Shown one piece after another: positions 15,637-25,466 of a stretch of 39,371 nucleotides of DNA. This DNA comes from Streptomyces sp. SID10853 (lineage in GTDB: Bacteria > Actinomycetota > Actinomycetes > Streptomycetales > Streptomycetaceae). Positions within the stretch are counted from its first letter, which is position 1. Each line of letters starts with the position of its first letter. Under the pieces are notes generated by a model. It saw only the letters and a program-made list of their open reading frames with translations, had not been told where the DNA came from and did not search any database. The stretch is from NCBI RefSeq assembly GCF_010548145.1, contig NZ_JAAGLN010000043.1:1-39371 (forward strand). Direction: 5' to 3'. Made by a program: the position numbers and the translations under genes.

Positions 15637-17021
15637 CAGCCGACGCGGCGCGGCCCGCGCACGCGGTCGTGGTCGGCGGAGGGCTGGCCGGCGTCACCGC
15701 CGCACTCGAACTCGCCGACGCGGGCGTACGCGTGACCCTGCTCGAAGGCCGGCCCCGGCTGGGCGGGCTCGCCTTCTCCTTCCGGCGCGGCTCCCTGACC
15801 GTGGACAACGGCCAGCATGTGTACCTCCGCTGCTGCACCGCCTACCGCTGGTTCCTCGACCGGGTGGGCGGAGCAGACCTCGCGCCCCTGCAGGACCGGC
15901 TCGACGTGCCCGTACTCGACATCGCGCCCGCGGGCGGCCCGCGCCTGGGCAGGCTGCGCCGCAGCGCACTGCCCGTGCCGCTGCACCTCGCCAGGAGCCT
16001 CGCGACGTACCCGCATCTCTCGCTCGCCGAGCGGGCGAGCGTCGGCAGGGCCGCACTCGCGCTCAAGGGGCTCGACCTCGCCGATCCCGCCCTGGACGAC
16101 ACCGACTTCGCGAGCTGGCTGCGCGCCCACGGGCAGTCCGACCGCACCATCGAGGCCCTCTGGGACCTGGTGGGTGTCGCGACGCTCAACGCCACAGCGC
16201 CGCATGCCTCGTTGGGGCTCGCGGCGATGGTCTTCAAGACCGGGCTGCTCTCCGAAGCGGGCGCTGCCGACATCGGCTGGGCGCAAGTGCCGCTCGGTGA
16301 CCTGCACGACACACTCGCCCGCAAGGCCCTCGACGCGGCGGGTGTGCGCACCGAACTGCGCGCCAGGGCCGCCGGCCTCGACCGGGCCGCGGACGGCAGC
16401 TGGCGGGTGGTGACGGACGGCGAGACGCTGGACGCCGACGCCGTGGTGCTCGCCGTACCGCACCGCGAGGCCCACGCGCTGCTCCCCGAAGGGGCGCTCG
16501 ACGCACCGGACAGGCTGCTCGAGATCGGCACCTCACCGATCCTCAACGTCCATGTCGTGTACGACCGCAAAGTGCTCCGCCGACCCTTCTTCGCCGCGCT
16601 CGGCACCCCGGTCCAGTGGGTCTTCGACCGCACGGACTCCTCGGGCCTGGAGGGCGGCGGGCAGTATCTGGCGCTGTCGCAGTCCGTCGCGGACGACGAC
16701 ATCGACCAGCCCGTCTCCGTACTCCGGGAGCGCTATCTCCCCGAGCTGGAACGGCTGCTGCCCGCGGCCCGGGGCGCCGGTGTACGCGACTTCTTCGTCA
16801 CCCGTGAGCGGACGGCGACGTTCGCGCCCGCCCCCGGTGTCGGACGGCTGCGTCCCGGCACCCGCACCCGGATCCCCGGCCTCTGCCTCGCCGGGGCGTG
16901 GACCGCCACTGGCTGGCCCGCGACCATGGAGGGCGCGGTGCGCAGCGGTCTCAGCGCCGCCGGGACCGTGCTCACCACGCTCGGCCGTACCCACGACCAT
17001 CCGCTTCAGGAGGCGGCATGA
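15633..17021 (+). CDS. hpnE: Hydroxysqualene dehydroxylase HpnE (FAD-dependent)
   Basis: The 462-aa amine oxidase/phytoene desaturase-like flavoprotein reduces hydroxysqualene to squalene, completing the HpnC-D-E route. The FAD dinucleotide-binding fold is at the N-terminus: VVVGGGLAGVTAALELA with the ribose-binding Glu in LLEGRPRLGG. The C-terminal FAD motif is LCLAGAWTATGWPATMEGAVRSG. The ATG at 15633 has GAAGGGG upstream; an earlier in-frame ATG at 15600 would add 11 residues of low complexity. The stop overlaps the next ATG (ATGA). Confidence 0.93.
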   Translation: MTADAARPAHAVVVGGGLAGVTAALELADAGVRVTLLEGRPRLGGLAFSFRRGSLTVDNGQHVYLRCCTAYRWFLDRVGGADLAPLQDRLDVPVLDIAPAGGPRLGRLRRSALPVPLHLARSLATYPHLSLAERASVGRAALALKGLDLADPALDDTDFASWLRAHGQSDRTIEALWDLVGVATLNATAPHASLGLAAMVFKTGLLSEAGAADIGWAQVPLGDLHDTLARKALDAAGVRTELRARAAGLDRAADGSWRVVTDGETLDADAVVLAVPHREAHALLPEGALDAPDRLLEIGTSPILNVHVVYDRKVLRRPFFAALGTPVQWVFDRTDSSGLEGGGQYLALSQSVADDDIDQPVSVLRERYLPELERLLPAARGAGVRDFFVTRERTATFAPAPGVGRLRPGTRTRIPGLCLAGAWTATGWPATMEGAVRSGLSAAGTVLTTLGRTHDHPLQEAA

Positions 17022-18100
17022 GCACTGTTACTGGAACAAGAGGAGAGCCTGTGACCCCGGCCGCAGACACCGTCGATATTGTCGCGCTCCTGGAGCGCGG
17101 ACGGACCCTGTCCTCACCGGTGCTGCGCGCTGCCGTTGACCGGCTCGCACCGCCCATGGACACGGTCGCCGCCTATCACTTCGGCTGGATCGACGCCGAG
17201 GGGCGCCCCGCGGACGGGGACGGCGGCAAGGCCGTACGCCCCGCGCTCGCACTGCTGTCGGCCGAGGCCGCCGGCGCGGCGGCGGAGGCCGGTATCCCCG
17301 GCGCCGTCGCGGTGGAACTCGTGCACAACTTCTCGCTGCTGCACGACGACCTGATGGACGGTGACGAACAGCGCCGCCACCGGGACACCGTCTGGAAGGT
17401 GCACGGCCCCGCCCAGGCGATCCTCGTCGGCGACGCGCTCTTCGCGCTGGCGAACGAGATCCTGCTGGAGCTCGGCACCGTCGAGGCGGGCCGCGCCACC
17501 CGTAGGCTGACCACCGCCACCAGGAAACTGATCGACGGTCAGGCCCAGGACATCTCGTACGAGCACCGCGAACGGGTCACCGTCGAGGAGTGCCTGGAGA
17601 TGGAGGGCAACAAGACGGGCGCCCTGCTCGCCTGCGCCGTGTCCATCGGTGCGGTCCTCGGCGGCGCCGACGACCGCACGGCCGACACGCTGGAGGCGTA
17701 CGGCTACCACCTCGGCCTGGCGTTCCAGGCCGTCGATGACCTGCTCGGCATCTGGGGCGACCCGGAGGCCACCGGAAAACAGACCTGGAGCGATCTGCGC
17801 CAGCGCAAGAAGTCCCTGCCCGTCGTCGCCGCACTCGCGGCCGGCGGACCGGCGTCCGAACGGCTGGGCGAACTGCTCGCGGCCGACGCCAAGAGCAGCG
17901 ACTTCGAGACCTTCTCCGAGGAGGAGTTCGCCGCACGGGCGGCTCTGATCGAGGAGGCGGGCGGGCGTGAGTGGACCTCGCAGGAGGCCCGCAGGCAGCA
18001 CGCGATCGCCATCGACACACTCTCCGGGGTCGAGATGCCGGAAAGGGTGCGGGCGCAGCTCATCGCGCTCGCCGACTTCGTCGTAGTACGGAAGAGATGA
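17018..18100 (+). CDS. Polyprenyl diphosphate synthase (trans-isoprenyl, FPP/GGPP type)
   Basis: The 360-aa cytosolic enzyme elongates allylic diphosphates with IPP. The first Asp-rich motif is LLHDDLMDGD (DDxxD) near residue 111 and the second is AVDDLLGIWGD near 243, with the usual KxxRP at KAVRPAL. In this operon it most likely makes the farnesyl diphosphate used by HpnD, although product chain length is not certain from the residues before the first motif. Start ATG at 17018 has AGGAGG upstream and overlaps the hpnE stop. A 102-bp gap with a hairpin follows before shc. Confidence 0.9.
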   Translation: MSTVTGTRGEPVTPAADTVDIVALLERGRTLSSPVLRAAVDRLAPPMDTVAAYHFGWIDAEGRPADGDGGKAVRPALALLSAEAAGAAAEAGIPGAVAVELVHNFSLLHDDLMDGDEQRRHRDTVWKVHGPAQAILVGDALFALANEILLELGTVEAGRATRRLTTATRKLIDGQAQDISYEHRERVTVEECLEMEGNKTGALLACAVSIGAVLGGADDRTADTLEAYGYHLGLAFQAVDDLLGIWGDPEATGKQTWSDLRQRKKSLPVVAALAAGGPASERLGELLAADAKSSDFETFSEEEFAARAALIEEAGGREWTSQEARRQHAIAIDTLSGVEMPERVRAQLIALADFVVVRKR

Positions 18101-18128
18101 TCACCATCGCCACATAATTCGCGGTCGC

Positions 18129-18155
18129 CGGCCGGTGTCCACGGGACACCGGCCG
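18129..18155 (+). terminator. 12-bp hairpin between the prenyl synthase and shc
   Basis: Arms 18129-18140 and 18144-18155 are exact complements with a 3-nt loop (ACG). It lies inside the operon in the only sizeable gap upstream of shc and could attenuate read-through or stabilise mRNA ends. Confidence 0.5.
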
Positions 18156-18202
18156 ACGGAGACCCCAGCACAGCAGAGGAAGCACTGCACGAAGGGGAAG
18201 CC

Positions 18203-20233
18203 ATGACAGCGACGACCGACGGAAGCCCCGGAGCCATGGAGCCCCGCGCAGCCGCGGCAACGGGACCAGCTGAGACAATTGAACCCAGTGGAAATACTGA
18301 AAATACTGACACGATTCTTGCCGGACGCGACCCGGTACGCGACGCCGCCGAGCAGGCCGCGGAGCGCTCGGTCGAATATCTGCTGAAGGCCCAGGACGCC
18401 CAGGGCTGGTGGAAGGGCGACCTGGAAACAAACGTGACCATGGACGCCGAGGACCTGCTGCTGCGGCAGTTCCTGGGAATCCAGGACGAGCGCACCACGC
18501 GGGCCGCCGGACAGTTCATCCGGGGCGAGCAGCGCGCGGACGGCACCTGGGCCACCTTCTTCGAGGGCCCGGGTGAACTCTCCACGACCATCGAGGCGTA
18601 CGTGGCGCTGCGGCTGGCCGGGGACGAACCCGACGCCCCGCACATGGCGTTGGCGTCCGACTGGATCCGCGCCCATGGAGGCGTGGCCGAGAGCAGGGTG
18701 TTCACCAGGATCTGGCTCGCTCTCTTCGGCTGGTGGAAATGGGACGACCTCCCCGAGCTACCACCTGAGATGATTTTCCTGCCCAAGTGGTTCCCGCTGA
18801 ACATCTACGATTTCGGCTGCTGGGCCCGGCAGACCATCGTGCCGCTGACCGTGGTCTCCGCGAAGCGCCCGGTCCGCCCGGCGCCCTTCGCGCTGGACGA
18901 GCTGCACGCCGACCCGGCCGACCCGAATCCGGCCAAGCGGCCTGCCCCGCTGGTCAGTTGGGACGGGGCGTTCCAGCACCTGGACAAGGCGCTGCACCTC
19001 TACCACAAGGTCGCCCCGCGAAGACTCCGCAAGACGGCCATGAACGCGGCGGCCCGGTGGATCATCGAGCGGCAGGAGAACGACGGCTGCTGGGGCGGCA
19101 TCCAGCCGCCCGCCGTGTACTCGGTCATCGCGCTCCATCTGCTCGGTTACGACATCGACCACCCAGTGATGCGGGCGGGCCTGGAGTCCCTGGACAGGTT
19201 CGCCATCTGGCGCGAGGACGGCGCCCGCATGATCGAGGCGTGCCAGTCCCCGGTGTGGGACACCTGCCTGGCGACGATCGCGCTGGCCGACGCGGGGCTG
19301 AGCCCCGACCACCCGGCGCTCGTCAGGGCCGCCGAGTGGATGCTCGCCGAGGAGATCGACCGGCCCGGCGACTGGTCGGTGCGCCGCCCGGGGCTCGCAC
19401 CCGGCGGCTGGGCCTTCGAGTTCCACAACGACAACTACCCCGACATCGACGACACCGCCGAGGTCGCGCTCGCCCTGCGCCGGGTCCAGGTGCCCGACCG
19501 GGCGAGGCTGGAAGGCGCCATCGCACGCGGGGTGCGCTGGAATCTCGGCATGCAGTCCAAGGACGGCGGCTGGGGCGCCTTCGACGCGGACAACACCAGC
19601 CCGTTCCCCAACCGGCTGCCGTTCTGCGACTTCGGTGAGGTCATCGACCCGCCGTCGGCCGATGTCACCGGCCATGTCGTGGAGATGCTCGCCATCGAGG
19701 GCAAGGCGCAGGACCCGCGCACCCGGCGCGGGATCGAGTGGCTGCTCGCCGAACAGGAGGCGACCGGTGCCTGGTTCGGGCGCTGGGGTGTCAACTACAT
19801 CTACGGCACAGGGTCGGTGGTCCCGGCCCTCACCGCAGCAGGGATGCCCGGCTCCCATCCGGCGATCCGCCGTGCGGTCTCCTGGCTGGAGTCCGTGCAG
19901 AACGAGGACGGCGGCTGGGGCGAGGACCTGCGCTCGTACAAGGAGGAGGCGTGGATCGGACACGGCGCTTCCACCCCCTCCCAGACCGCGTGGGCGCTGC
20001 TGGCGCTCCTCGCGGCGGGGGAGCGGGAGAACAAGGCCGTGGAGCGGGGCGTCAGCTGGCTCGCCGGGACACAGCGCCAGGACGGCGCCTGGGACGAGCC
20101 GTACTTCACCGGTACCGGCTTCCCCTGGGATTTCTCGATCAACTACAACCTCTACCGGCAGGTCTTCCCGCTGACCGCGCTCGGCCGGTACATCCACGGT
20201 GAGCCCTTCGCCGGAACCCGGCAGGGGAGCTGA
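18203..20233 (+). CDS. shc: Squalene-hopene cyclase
   Basis: The 676-aa monotopic membrane enzyme cyclises squalene to hopene/hopanol. The catalytic acid motif DxDDTA is present as DIDDTA at about residues 414-419. Several QW repeats (for example QDAQGWW, QENDGCWGG, QSKDGGWGAF, QNEDGGWGE, QRQDGAWDE) are spread along the sequence. The N-terminal 40 residues are polar and variable. ATG at 18203 with GAAGGGG upstream. Its stop overlaps the hpnG ATG by one base. Confidence 0.96.
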   Translation: MTATTDGSPGAMEPRAAAATGPAETIEPSGNTENTDTILAGRDPVRDAAEQAAERSVEYLLKAQDAQGWWKGDLETNVTMDAEDLLLRQFLGIQDERTTRAAGQFIRGEQRADGTWATFFEGPGELSTTIEAYVALRLAGDEPDAPHMALASDWIRAHGGVAESRVFTRIWLALFGWWKWDDLPELPPEMIFLPKWFPLNIYDFGCWARQTIVPLTVVSAKRPVRPAPFALDELHADPADPNPAKRPAPLVSWDGAFQHLDKALHLYHKVAPRRLRKTAMNAAARWIIERQENDGCWGGIQPPAVYSVIALHLLGYDIDHPVMRAGLESLDRFAIWREDGARMIEACQSPVWDTCLATIALADAGLSPDHPALVRAAEWMLAEEIDRPGDWSVRRPGLAPGGWAFEFHNDNYPDIDDTAEVALALRRVQVPDRARLEGAIARGVRWNLGMQSKDGGWGAFDADNTSPFPNRLPFCDFGEVIDPPSADVTGHVVEMLAIEGKAQDPRTRRGIEWLLAEQEATGAWFGRWGVNYIYGTGSVVPALTAAGMPGSHPAIRRAVSWLESVQNEDGGWGEDLRSYKEEAWIGHGASTPSQTAWALLALLAAGERENKAVERGVSWLAGTQRQDGAWDEPYFTGTGFPWDFSINYNLYRQVFPLTALGRYIHGEPFAGTRQGS

Positions 20234-20877
20234 TGGCAGAGGCCCCGGGCAGTGCCCCGCTGCTGATCGCCTGCGCACTGGGCATCGAGCGGTTCGCCCT
20301 GCGCACGGGCAGCGGCCGCGGCGGCGCGCCGGGCCCGGTGACCGTACTCCGTACGGGCATGGGGCCCGAGGCGGCCGCATACGCCGTCACCCGCACACTC
20401 GGCGCGCTTCCCTCGCGGGATTCCGCCGTGATCGCCTCCGGCTTCTGCGCCGGTCTCGCGCCCGGAATGCATCCGGGCGATGTGATCGTCGCAGATGAGA
20501 CCAGGGACAGCAGGGGCGCGACCGCCTGCGTCGGCACCGAGGTGCTGGCAAAGGCGCTCGCCGCCGCCCTGCCGGGGCGTACTGTGCACACCGGTCCGCT
20601 GACCGGATCAGACCATGTTGTACGCGGCCACGAAAGGGCCGAGCTGCGTGCCACAGGGGCGATCGCCGTGGACATGGAATCCGCGGCGACGCTCTGGAGC
20701 GCCGTACGGACCGGGCCCCGCCCGGTTGCGGCCGTCCGAGTGGTCGTGGACGCTCCAGAACATGAACTCGTCCGAATCGGGACGGTGCTCGGTGGAATAT
20801 CGGCCTTCCGCGTACTCCGTGCCGTCCTTCCAGCTTTCTATGAATGGCACCGTTCTTTGCTGCTCCCCAGGAGGTGA
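20233..20877 (+). CDS. hpnG: HpnG, adenosylhopane nucleosidase (nucleoside phosphorylase superfamily)
   Basis: The 214-aa cytosolic protein of the purine/uridine phosphorylase fold removes adenine from adenosylhopane to give ribosylhopane. Fold markers are VLRTGMGPEAAAYAV near 35-50, IASGFCAGLAPGMHPGDVIV near 65-85, and VDMESAATLW near 145, where the ME segment contacts ribose. It starts at the shc stop and ends 5 bp before hpnH, which has a perfect AGGAGGTGA ribosome-binding site inside the hpnG end. Confidence 0.88.
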   Translation: MAEAPGSAPLLIACALGIERFALRTGSGRGGAPGPVTVLRTGMGPEAAAYAVTRTLGALPSRDSAVIASGFCAGLAPGMHPGDVIVADETRDSRGATACVGTEVLAKALAAALPGRTVHTGPLTGSDHVVRGHERAELRATGAIAVDMESAATLWSAVRTGPRPVAAVRVVVDAPEHELVRIGTVLGGISAFRVLRAVLPAFYEWHRSLLLPRR

Positions 20878-20882
20878 GCTAG

Positions 20883-21905
20883 ATGGCCATGCCGCTCCGT
20901 CAGACCATCAGGGTCGGGACGTATCTCTTCGAACAGAAGATCCGCAAGCGTGAGAAGTTCCCGCTGATCGTCGAGCTGGAGCCGCTTTTCGCGTGCAACC
21001 TCGCCTGTGAGGGCTGCGGAAAGATCCAGCATCCGGCGGGAGTGCTCAAGCAGCGCATGCCGGTGGCGCAGGCAGTGGGGGCCGTCCTTGAATCGGGTGC
21101 TCCGATGGTTTCCATCGCGGGTGGCGAGCCCCTCATGCACCCGCAGATCCATGAAATCGTGCGTCAGCTGGTGGCGAAGAAGAAGTATGTCTTCCTCTGC
21201 ACCAACGCGATGCTGATGCGCAAGAAGATGGACAAGTTCACGCCGTCGCCCTATTTCGCGTTCACCGTGCACATCGACGGGCTGCGTGAGCGGCACGACG
21301 AGTCGGTGGCGAAGGAGGGGGTGTTCGACGAGGCCGTGGAGGCCATCAAGGAGGCGAAGCGGCGCGGTTTCCGCGTCACGACCAACTCCACGTTCTTCAA
21401 CACCGACACCCCGCAGAACATCATTGAGGTGCTCAATTACCTCAATGACGACCTGGAGGTGGACGAGATGATGATCTCGCCCGCCTATGCCTACGAGAAG
21501 GCCCCGGACCAGGAGCACTTCCTGGGGGTCGAACAGACCCGGGAGCTTTTCAAGAAGTCCTTCTCGGGTGGCAACAGGCGCCGCTGGCGGCTGAACCACT
21601 CACCGCTCTTCCTGGATTTCCTGGAAGGCAAGGTGGACTTCCCCTGCACGGCGTGGGCCATTCCCAACTACTCGCTCTTCGGCTGGCAGCGCCCCTGCTA
21701 TCTGATGAACGACGGGTATGTCCCCACGTACAAGGAACTGGTCGAGAAGACCGACTGGGACAAGTACGGCCGGGGCAAGGACGACCGCTGCGCCAACTGC
21801 ATGGCGCACTGCGGTTACGAGCCCACTGCCGTACTGGCCACGATGGGCTCCCTCAAGGAGACCATCAGGGCCGCCCGCGAGACCGTTTCGGGCAACCGCG
21901 GGTGA
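20883..21905 (+). CDS. hpnH: HpnH, radical SAM adenosylhopane synthase
   Basis: The 340-aa radical SAM enzyme couples a 5'-deoxyadenosyl radical to hopene, forming adenosylhopane, the first step of side-chain elaboration. The [4Fe-4S]-SAM motif is Cys38-x3-Cys42-x2-Cys45 (ACNLACEGCGK), followed by VSIAGGEPLMHP (GGEP). The C-terminus has further Cys in DRCANCMAHCGYEP. ATG at 20883 is preceded by AGGAGGTGA. In S. coelicolor the next gene is ispG; here a hairpin region follows instead. Confidence 0.95.
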   Translation: MAMPLRQTIRVGTYLFEQKIRKREKFPLIVELEPLFACNLACEGCGKIQHPAGVLKQRMPVAQAVGAVLESGAPMVSIAGGEPLMHPQIHEIVRQLVAKKKYVFLCTNAMLMRKKMDKFTPSPYFAFTVHIDGLRERHDESVAKEGVFDEAVEAIKEAKRRGFRVTTNSTFFNTDTPQNIIEVLNYLNDDLEVDEMMISPAYAYEKAPDQEHFLGVEQTRELFKKSFSGGNRRRWRLNHSPLFLDFLEGKVDFPCTAWAIPNYSLFGWQRPCYLMNDGYVPTYKELVEKTDWDKYGRGKDDRCANCMAHCGYEPTAVLATMGSLKETIRAARETVSGNRG

Positions 21906-21948
21906 CGTGACGGTCGCAGGAGAGCCTGTCGCACCCCGGGCTCCCCGA

Positions 21949-21984
21949 GCCGCCGGCCCGACCTGTCCAGGTCGGGCCGGCGGC
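21949..21984 (+). terminator. 17-bp hairpin in the hpnH-dxs gap
   Basis: Arms 21949-21965 and 21968-21984 are exact reverse complements around a 2-nt centre (effectively 16 bp with a 4-nt loop). It lies 44 nt after the hpnH stop. It looks like a terminator or attenuator, which would reduce transcription into dxs and hpnO unless they have their own promoter in 21985-22098. Confidence 0.75.
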
Positions 21985-22098
21985 CGTAGGCGCACAGGCG
22001 CCGGTTCCGGTGCCGTCGACGACCGGGCGCCGGCTCCGGCGCCGTCACCGGCCGGCACCGGGTGTGTGAGCTGAACAGAATCCGAGAGGGGGCCCAGC

Positions 22099-23979
22099 GT
22101 GTCGATCTTGGAGAATATCCGGGGACCGCACGACCTGAAGGCGCTCGCCGAGGCGGAACTCGGTGAACTGGCCGTAGAAATAAGGGAGTTCCTGATCCAG
22201 GCGGTGGCCAGGACCGGCGGACACCTGGGGCCGAACCTGGGGGTGGTCGAACTCGCCGTAGCGTTGCACCGGGTCTTCGACTCACCCGTCGACCGCATCC
22301 TGTGGGACACCGGTCACCAGAGCTATGTGCACAAACTGCTCACCGGCCGGCAGGACTTCTCCAAACTGCGCAGCAAGGGCGGCCTCTCCGGCTACCCGTC
22401 CCGCGAGGAGTCCGCGCACGACGTCATCGAGAACTCGCACGCCTCGACGGTGCTGGGCTGGGCCGACGGCCTCGCCAAGGCCAACGAGGTGCTCGGCAGG
22501 ACCGGCCATGTGGTCGCCGTGATCGGCGACGGCGCGCTCACCGGCGGTATGGCCTGGGAGGCGCTCAACAACATCGCGGCCGCCAGGGACCGCCCGCTGA
22601 TCATCATCGTGAACGACAACGGGCGCTCGTACGGCCCGACGATCGGCGGTCTGGCCAACCACTTCGCCACCCTCCGCACCACCGACGGCTATGAGCGGGC
22701 CCTCGCCTGGGGCAAGGAAGTGCTCCAGTCGACGCCCGTCGTGGGGCAGCCGCTGTACGAGTCGCTGCACGGCGCGAAGAAGGGGTTCAAGGACGCCTTC
22801 GCGCCGCAGGGCATGTTCGAGGACCTGGGGCTCAAGTACGTCGGGCCGGTCGACGGCCACGACCTCGCGGCTGTGCAGTCGGCGCTGCACCGGGCCAAGC
22901 GCTTCCACGGCCCGGTGCTGGTGCACTGCCTCACCGAGAAGGGGCGCGGCTACCGGCCCGCCCTGGAGGACGAGGCGGACCGCTTCCACACCGTCAGCGT
23001 CATGGACCCGCTGACCTGCGCACCGCTCGCCCCGCCCGGCGGGCCGTCCTGGACCTCGGTGTTCGGCGCCGAGATCGCCGCGATCGGCGCCGAGCGGCCC
23101 GATGTCGTCGCCATCACGGCCGCGATGCTCCACCCGGTCGGGCTCACCGAGTTCGCCGAGCGCTTCCCCGAACGGGTCTGGGACGTCGGGATCGCCGAAC
23201 AGCACGCGACGGTCTCCGCCGCCGGGCTCGCCACCGGCGGTCTGCATCCGGTGGTCGCCGTGTACGCGACCTTCCTCAACCGGGCCTTCGACCAGCTGCT
23301 GATGGACGTGGCCCTGCACAAGTGCGGTGTCACCTTCGTCCTCGACCGGGCCGGGGTCACCGGGGTCGACGGGCCCTCGCACAACGGCATGTGGGACATG
23401 TCCGTGCTGCAGGCCGTGCCCGGACTGCGGATAGCCGCGCCCCGGGACGCCGATCAGCTCCGCGCCCAGCTGCGGGAGGCGGTCGACGTGGACGACGCGC
23501 CGACCGTACTGCGCTTCCCCAAGGAGTCGGTGGGCGATCCGGTCCCGGCGGTCGGCCGGGTCGGCGGTATGGACGTACTGCACCGGGCCGACCGGCCCCA
23601 GGTGCTGCTGGTCGCCGTCGGGGTGCTCGCCCCGGTCTGTCTCCGGGCCGCCGAACTCCTCGAAAGCAGCGGCATCGGCTGCACGGTCGTCGACCCGCGC
23701 TGGGTCAAACCGGTGGACGACGGACTCCCGGGGCTGGCCGCGGAACACCGGCTGGTCGCGGTCGCCGAGGACAACAGCCGCAGCGGCGGCGTGGGTTCGG
23801 CGGTCGGCCAGGCGCTGCGCGACGCCGGGGTCTACGTACCGCTGCGGACCTTCGGTATCCCCGAGCAGTTCCTCGCGCACGCCAAGCGTGCCGAAGTGCT
23901 GGCCGACATCGGGCTCACGCCCGTCGAGATCGCAGGACGGATCAGCGCCGCCCTGAAAGCCAAGGAGAAGACGGAATGA
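22099..23979 (+). CDS. dxs: 1-deoxy-D-xylulose-5-phosphate synthase
   Basis: The 626-aa cytosolic thiamine diphosphate enzyme joins pyruvate and glyceraldehyde 3-phosphate, the entry step of the MEP pathway. Motifs are [15 protein letters not shown] near residue 75, the ThDP motif [16 protein letters not shown] near 143, and the transketolase central domain ending [14 protein letters not shown] near 365. GTG start with GAGGGGG upstream. Placement in the hopanoid operon suggests a dedicated precursor supply; a housekeeping copy elsewhere is likely in Streptomyces. Confidence 0.95.
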   Translation: MSILENIRGPHDLKALAEAELGELAVEIREFLIQAVARTGGHLGPNLGVVELAVALHRVFDSPVDRILWDTGHQSYVHKLLTGRQDFSKLRSKGGLSGYPSREESAHDVIENSHASTVLGWADGLAKANEVLGRTGHVVAVIGDGALTGGMAWEALNNIAAARDRPLIIIVNDNGRSYGPTIGGLANHFATLRTTDGYERALAWGKEVLQSTPVVGQPLYESLHGAKKGFKDAFAPQGMFEDLGLKYVGPVDGHDLAAVQSALHRAKRFHGPVLVHCLTEKGRGYRPALEDEADRFHTVSVMDPLTCAPLAPPGGPSWTSVFGAEIAAIGAERPDVVAITAAMLHPVGLTEFAERFPERVWDVGIAEQHATVSAAGLATGGLHPVVAVYATFLNRAFDQLLMDVALHKCGVTFVLDRAGVTGVDGPSHNGMWDMSVLQAVPGLRIAAPRDADQLRAQLREAVDVDDAPTVLRFPKESVGDPVPAVGRVGGMDVLHRADRPQVLLVAVGVLAPVCLRAAELLESSGIGCTVVDPRWVKPVDDGLPGLAAEHRLVAVAEDNSRSGGVGSAVGQALRDAGVYVPLRTFGIPEQFLAHAKRAEVLADIGLTPVEIAGRISAALKAKEKTE

Positions 23980-25388
23980 CGGAAGGCGCGCCCAAGGGCC
24001 TCGAACCGAAGGGTTTCGATCTGACGACCCTGCTCGCCGAGCGAGGTGCCGAGCGCTACGAGCTGCACACCCGGTACCTCAACCACCAGCTGCCGAGGAT
24101 GCTGCACACCATCGGCTTCGACAACGTCTACGAGCGCGCCGAGGGCGCCCACTTCTGGGACGCCGACGGCAACGACTACCTCGACATGCTCGCGGGCTTC
24201 GGCGTCATGGGGCTCGGCCGGCACCACCCGGTCGTCCGCAAGGCGCTGCACGACGTCCTGGACGCCTCGCTCGCCGACCTGACGCGCTTCGACTGCCAGC
24301 CGCTGCCCGGGCTGCTCGCAGAGAAGCTGCTTGCGCACTCGCCGCACCTGGACCGGGTGTTCTTCGGCAACAGCGGTACGGAAGCCGTCGAGACCGCGCT
24401 CAAGTTCGCCAGGTACGCCACCGGGAAGCCCAGGATCCTCTACTGCTCGCACGCCTTCCACGGGCTGACGACCGGCTCGCTCTCGGTCAACGGCGAGGAC
24501 GGGTTCCGGGACGGATTCGCACCGCTGCTGCCCGACACGGCGATCGCGATGGGTGATCTCGCCGCGCTGGAACGCGAGTTGAAGCGCGGGGACGTGGCGG
24601 GATTCGTGGTCGAGCCGATCCAGGGCAAGGGTGTCCTGGAGTCCCCGCCCGGCTTTCTGCGCGCGGCCCAGGAGCTGCTGCGCCGGCACAAGGCGCTCCT
24701 GATCGCGGACGAGGTGCAGACGGGGCTCGGCAGGACCGGTGACTTCTACGCCTACCAGCACGAGGAGGGCGTCGAACCGGACCTGGTGTGTGTGGCCAAG
24801 TCGCTCTCGGGCGGCTACGTGCCGGTGAGCGCCACGCTGGGCAAGGACTGGATCTTCAAGAAGGTCTACTCGTCCATGGACCGGGTGCTGGTCCACTCGG
24901 CCAGCTTCGGCTCCAACGCGCAGGCGATGGCCGCCGGGCTGGCCGTGCTCTCGGTGATGGAGGACGAGGAGACCGTCGCGCACGCCCGCGCGACCGGTGA
25001 ACTGCTCAAGTCCCGGCTGGCCGCGCTCATTCCCCGCTACGAGCTGCTGCACGACGTCCGCGGGCGGGGGCTGATGATCGGCATCGAGTTCGGCCGGCCC
25101 ACGTCGCTCAAGCTCCGCAGCCGCTGGACCATGCTCCAGGCGGCCCGCAAGGGGCTCTTCGCGCAGATGGTCGTCGTACCGCTGCTGCAGAAGCACCGCA
25201 TCCTCACGCAGGTGTCCGGGGATCATCTGGAAGTGATCAAGCTGATCCCGCCGCTGGTCGTCGACGAGGCCGACGTGGACCGCTTCGTCGAGGCGTTCAC
25301 CGCGGTGATGGAGGACGCGCACGGCGGTGGCGGACTCATGTGGGACTTCGGCCGGACCCTGGTGAAGCAGGCCGTCGCCAACCGCTGA
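23976..25388 (+). CDS. hpnO: HpnO, PLP-dependent aminotransferase making aminobacteriohopanetriol
   Basis: The 470-aa class III aminotransferase converts the ribosylhopane aldehyde form to aminobacteriohopanetriol. Family markers are [18 protein letters not shown] near 130, [14 protein letters not shown] near 245, and the PLP lysine Lys275 in [10 protein letters not shown]. The ATG at 23976 overlaps the dxs stop (ATGA) and has AAGGAG upstream. It ends the biosynthetic part of the operon, 78 bp before the XRE regulator. Confidence 0.92.
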   Translation: MTEGAPKGLEPKGFDLTTLLAERGAERYELHTRYLNHQLPRMLHTIGFDNVYERAEGAHFWDADGNDYLDMLAGFGVMGLGRHHPVVRKALHDVLDASLADLTRFDCQPLPGLLAEKLLAHSPHLDRVFFGNSGTEAVETALKFARYATGKPRILYCSHAFHGLTTGSLSVNGEDGFRDGFAPLLPDTAIAMGDLAALERELKRGDVAGFVVEPIQGKGVLESPPGFLRAAQELLRRHKALLIADEVQTGLGRTGDFYAYQHEEGVEPDLVCVAKSLSGGYVPVSATLGKDWIFKKVYSSMDRVLVHSASFGSNAQAMAAGLAVLSVMEDEETVAHARATGELLKSRLAALIPRYELLHDVRGRGLMIGIEFGRPTSLKLRSRWTMLQAARKGLFAQMVVVPLLQKHRILTQVSGDHLEVIKLIPPLVVDEADVDRFVEAFTAVMEDAHGGGGLMWDFGRTLVKQAVANR

Positions 25389-25410
25389 GCACCGTCGGCA
25401 AGCCGCGCTT

Positions 25411-25445
25411 TTGCCTCAGAGGCAAGAAAATTGCCTCTGAGGCAT
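25411..25445. promoter_or_regulatory. Twin palindromes TTGCCTC-N-GAGGCA(A/T), probable operator of the XRE-cupin gene
   Basis: Copy 1 is TTGCCTCAGAGGCAA (25411-25425) and copy 2 is TTGCCTCTGAGGCAT (25431-25445). Each is a palindrome with 6-7-bp arms around one central base. Centres are 20 bp apart, two helical turns, so two dimers could bind on one face. The sites end 21 bp before the regulator start. The pair is also mutually inverted and could form a hairpin after hpnO. Confidence 0.75.
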
Positions 25446-25466
25446 TTTGCTGTCCCAATGGGGTGT

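Noticed and set aside
18107..18115. Six-codon ORF after the prenyl synthase stop
   Set aside because: Too short and without conservation evidence; chance occurrence.
21907..22074. 55-codon GTG frame starting 1 bp after the hpnH stop
   Set aside because: The product is a low-complexity Ala/Arg/Pro/Gly sequence spanning the perfect hairpin. It does not match the N-terminus of IspG as I know it. Treated as non-coding.
22282..23880. Open frame of 532 codons on the minus strand opposite dxs
   Set aside because: It is antisense to a clear dxs gene; long antisense frames are expected where third codon positions are nearly all G/C. The product has no recognisable domain.
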